Source: Certhia americana
Taxonomy: Eukaryota > Chordata > Aves > Passeriformes > Certhiidae
DNA length: 64,000 bases
Assembly: GCA_018697195.1 (NCBI GenBank)
Contig: CM031857.1
Span: forward strand, 68,714,405-68,778,404
Direction of reading: 5' to 3'
In this document: positions 60,602-64,000 of the stretch, piece by piece
Layout of the letters: every line of letters starts with the position of its first letter
Position numbering within the stretch: position 1 is the stretch's first letter
Position numbers and translations under genes: made by a program
Notes under the pieces: generated by a model
Database searches by the model: none
The model's input: the letters and a program-made list of their open reading frames with translations, nothing else
What the model was told of the DNA's origin: nothing

Positions 60602-63600
60602 TAGTTGGTTTGGGGTTTTTTTTCCCCCTCTGCTGCAATTTTGACTTTAGGTGCCTAGTCCTGTTTTAAACATCAGATCACTGTCTGGATCAATCTTGCA
60701 GTTCCTAAGTATTAAAAATGTTTTTTGATGCTTGCCAAGAATGCTATATGAGTAAGTAATGTGATTTGACTTACTGAAAGGGTTCTAATGCAATATTACT
60801 TCAATGTAACAAACCAGTCATGGAGCAGAAATGCAGCTTGCTTTAAAAGCTGGTGAGATACCTTACTATGATGTTGCAACCATAAAGATTTGCAATACAA
60901 TAATTTTAGGCTGCCTATTTAAATCTGGGCAGTACAGAGATTAATCTGCATAATTATTTGCTTTAAGAATGAATTAGAATGTATATTTCCTGCATTAAAC
61001 TGTACTTTTAAAGCAAGTGTCACTGGAGATAAATGCTTCTGTTTGCAGCAGCAATGTATACTAACACATCTTGCAGAAGCTGCCTGTTCTTTGTGATATA
61101 GAAAAAAACCACTGATAAATTATGTAGATGTCCATAGGCTTTTATCAAGCTTGGAAAACCAAACCTAGGGTTATACAACTAAATTCTTTACACACAAACA
61201 AATATACTAAGGTATGCTACAGGGCAATAACAACTTTAGCTCCTCAAAGGTAAGTCTCCAGTAACATGTACTTCTGGTGGACTATATACCCCATCTTTAA
61301 GTTGAAGGTAAATAGTGCTCTCAGAGCAGTGGCAGTGCCTGGTTCTAGGAGGGCTTGTGAAAGCACTTCATGTTTGGGGGTCCTTTATGGGATGGGACAT
61401 GAAATCAGTCTCTAAGCTGGAACCATGTACTTCCAGTGCTGATAATTATGCCACTGCAAGTCATTTATTTCTCATATTAAGTGGATCCGTTATTTTGGCT
61501 CTCTGATTTTCCAGTTCCAGGAATGCCCTGGACTTTTTTTTTCTGAAGCTGTATTTCTTTTTGCACAGACCATGAAGTGGATTAATTTCACTAAGGAACA
61601 TGAATAAAGTTTGTTTTTCCTAAATTCCTGGCAAACAAGTTGATGAAGTCCATATGGATCACAAAGTCTGAAGCCAGAGTACAATGTTCTTCGGGTGAGC
61701 AAACACTTGTCTTTTAAAATAGATGACTTTTAGCTTTGGGGATTATATATATATGTATATATAGTTGAGATCCATTCTGTGAGCCATCAGCTCGACTTCA
61801 AAAGCATAACACAGGAAGCTGACTGCTTCTGAAGGTGTTTTCCTTCTTCCTCCTATTAAGCATACATACTTTTCAGATCAAGGTTTTTAATTTGAATTTG
61901 TCATAATATAATTAAAGAAAAATTGTTAAAACATGGTTTGAAGCTTTCATTTCACACCTTACTCATTCTCAGCCCAAATGGCTCAGAGTTTTAACCTTAC
62001 TCCTACTGTTGTCAAAATCCTTTCACCATATACACACGTACACACACACACATATATATCATGTGTCTCCTACCTTGGCCAAGCTGCAGATGATCCAGTC
62101 TACTGGGATTTTGTATCAATCTCTTTTCAAAATGTCCTGTGTACATCTCCATGCCCCAGCATGTTTCCAGCCACACCTTCTTGGCACCAGTCTATCTGAG
62201 ACATCCTTGAGTGCAGGCTAGGATGGGAAAACATCTTTGGGGGCAAGTGCTTTGAAAGGCTGCAGAGAAGGCTCTTTTTTATATGTCCCAGGCTACTCAA
62301 AAAAAAGCTATGACTTTCCCTCCTTTGGAAAAGAAAGGGGGTGACCAGCTTAATTAAAAAATGCTTGTTTGTGAAATGAATAACAGAGAAATGAATCATC
62401 AGTGAGCAAAGCTCTTCTGTATGTCCTTAGAATCTGTATGGTGCTTTCTTATCCCTGTCTGTACATGAAATGTAGCCACTTCAGATATTAAACCCTATGG
62501 CTATGCCACAAGTGGGGGATTGTGGTCTTCCTCCTCTGTATCATCTTTGGCTTCCCCAAAACCTTTTCTGTGGGTTTCCACACCAACTAGGTATTTTACA
62601 ATGCACAACCTTCCCTCTTTTAAGGCAGGAAGAAACAGACATGTATTCTTGACTATCTTATCTCTTCACCTCCTCAAAAGGCAGGAGAAGAAGCAACAGC
62701 CTTAAAGTTCCAGAAGTGTGCATGGAGATAAAAACACTGATGAGAGAGTGAGCAGCACAATTGGGAGACAACAAAGTGAGATGGCTGCATTTGGGTGGCT
62801 TGGAGGATGAGGATGGGTTTTGGTGTATCCCTTTAAGGAGGCTGGGTAGGGCTGGGGATCTGCCCTTGCACCTGGGGGCTGGAGGTTGCTCCTGGCCACC
62901 TGTGGTGACCCTACACAGTAGTGCACAATTATCAGTTGATCTGCAAAATAAAGCACAAGCTTTTTAGTCTGAAGCCTCAGAAACCTTTTAAATTGCTTGA
63001 GAGGAGTACAAAAGCAATTAACAAAATATGTTGTTAGAACTGAGGCAGTTTCTGCTGATTTTTTCCTAAATGTTTCTTTTGTAGTGGAGGGAACAGTGTG
63101 TAGTAAAAAAAAATAATAATAGTGAAAAGTTTTCCTTGGCAAAAAGAAAGCATTTTGAAAGCAGCTGAAGATGAAATGTCAAGGCAGCTGCTGGATTGCA
63201 GTCTCCATGGCAATCATAACACAACACTTTGATTAGTTAGGCACATGGCGGAGCCTCTGGATAAGAGTCCGGGGGTGGTGGTGGTGATGAAGGGCAGGTT
63301 ATTGTTTTTTAAGGACTTTTAAAAAGAATCAGCACAGAGAAGGATCTGTCCTTTTTAAAGAACAGAGTTAATCAAGTCTTCTCTTCAAATGCATTTGTAC
63401 ATGCATTTGTCACTTAAAAAAATCTTAAGATTGATAAAAGTCAGATGCTTTTTGCTAAAATAGTTCTTGCAAAACAGAAGGACAATTCCCTTGTTATGGA
63501 GTCCAAGCATCTTTTGCCTTTCATGTATTTATATTTTCAACACCCTGTAGAACAAAGAAGTCTTTTATTCACATATTTTCTTGTAGGGAATCCCCAAGAA

Positions 63601-63890
63601 ACCACAAGAATCCAGAAAGGTTGTGGTGTGTATTCAGGAGAAAAGGCAGGTGTTTGGACACTGCATCGCTCCACACAGGCACATCCAAACTACTTCCCTA
63701 GTGAGCTGGGCTCACCTGTGCCTTCATTTGTGCAGTTTTGGCAGTGGCACGAACTGAACATGCTGGAGACAAGGTAGAGCTTCCTCTCATTTTGCTCCTT
63801 CTCTCCTCCACTTCCTAAAAACCAGAAATGAGCCTTAAATACTGTGTTAGTTGTTAGAAGTGGACAGTCCTTCCAGTCCATTTCTGAAAA

Positions 63891-63953
63891 GGAAGGTGCG
63901 GAAGGTGCGGAAGGTGCGGAAGGTGCGGAAGGTGCGGAAGGTGCGGAAGGTGC
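63891..63953 (+). repeat. 9-bp minisatellite, seven perfect copies
   Basis: Seven identical head-to-tail copies of GGAAGGTGC, directly joined to the GGAA microsatellite that follows. The unit is two GGAA-like steps with a TGC in place of the last bases, so it probably arose from the tetranucleotide array. Confidence 0.97.
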
Positions 63954-64000
63954 GGAAGGAAGGAAGGAAGGAAGGAAGGAAGGAAGGAAGGAAGGAAGGA
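63954..64000 (+). repeat. (GGAA)n microsatellite, truncated by the window end
   Basis: About 11.75 perfect GGAA units running off the window edge; the true length is unknown. Confidence 0.97.

Larger units (their letters stand above)
53386..63890. other. intergenic, no gene recognised
   Basis: About 10.5 kb with no supported gene. It contains T tracts (56680-56715), an A17 run (59898-59914), a CTCF-like motif (57696-57713, minus), a 22-bp palindrome (60580-60601) and short TA/CA microsatellites near 61745-61765 and 62035-62060. Open frames up to 146 codons (62702-63142, minus) show no domain. Confidence 0.6.

Noticed and set aside
62702..63142. 146-codon minus-strand open frame
   Set aside because: Low-complexity start, no domain, no splice or promoter context; likely chance.
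63891..64000. CRISPR-like array
   Set aside because: The 9-bp units are contiguous, without spacers, in a vertebrate genome; it is a minisatellite.

Overview
This window is vertebrate nuclear DNA, AT-rich and intron-rich, with no bacterial features. It carries the 3' two thirds of one protein-coding gene on the + strand, NDFIP2 (Nedd4 family-interacting protein 2), followed by about 32 kb with no coding gene I can recognise. Several CR1 LINE 3' ends point to a bird. A tRNA-Ile-headed, CR1-tailed SINE of the TguSINE1 type (47894-48034, minus strand) narrows this to a passerine. The species cannot be named from the sequence alone.

Layout: bases 1-5287 are the 3' part of NDFIP2 intron 1. The promoter and exon 1 lie upstream, outside the window. 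Six coding exons follow at 5288-5444, 6775-6902, 13575-13662, 22062-22186, 25237-25303 and 28564-28669, then a 3'UTR exon from 30482 to about 31805, perhaps extending to about 32025. Together the six exons encode 222 residues in one unbroken frame. They hold an acidic and proline-rich cytosolic segment with two PPPY motifs and one LPTY motif, a conserved acidic linker, and three membrane segments ending close to the C-terminus. This is the known adaptor design in which PY motifs recruit WW domains of NEDD4/ITCH-type E3 ligases to Golgi, endosomal and multivesicular-body membranes.

From about 32 kb to 64 kb I see intergenic sequence with two CR1 relics (34535-34740 and 36840-37558), the SINE, a TA microsatellite, homopolymer tracts and short tandem repeats. 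In human the 3' neighbour of NDFIP2 across a large gene-poor interval is SPRY2, so this stretch is probably the start of that interval. The window ends inside a 9-bp minisatellite that passes directly into a GGAA microsatellite.

The most useful leads are a candidate 60-nt in-frame cassette exon in intron 3 (10506-10565), several CTCF-like motifs in the introns, the passerine-diagnostic SINE, and the stop-codon/3'UTR arrangement that allows alternative polyadenylation without changing the protein. I found no CRISPR array, functional tRNA or rRNA gene, intact transposon or novel multi-gene system.
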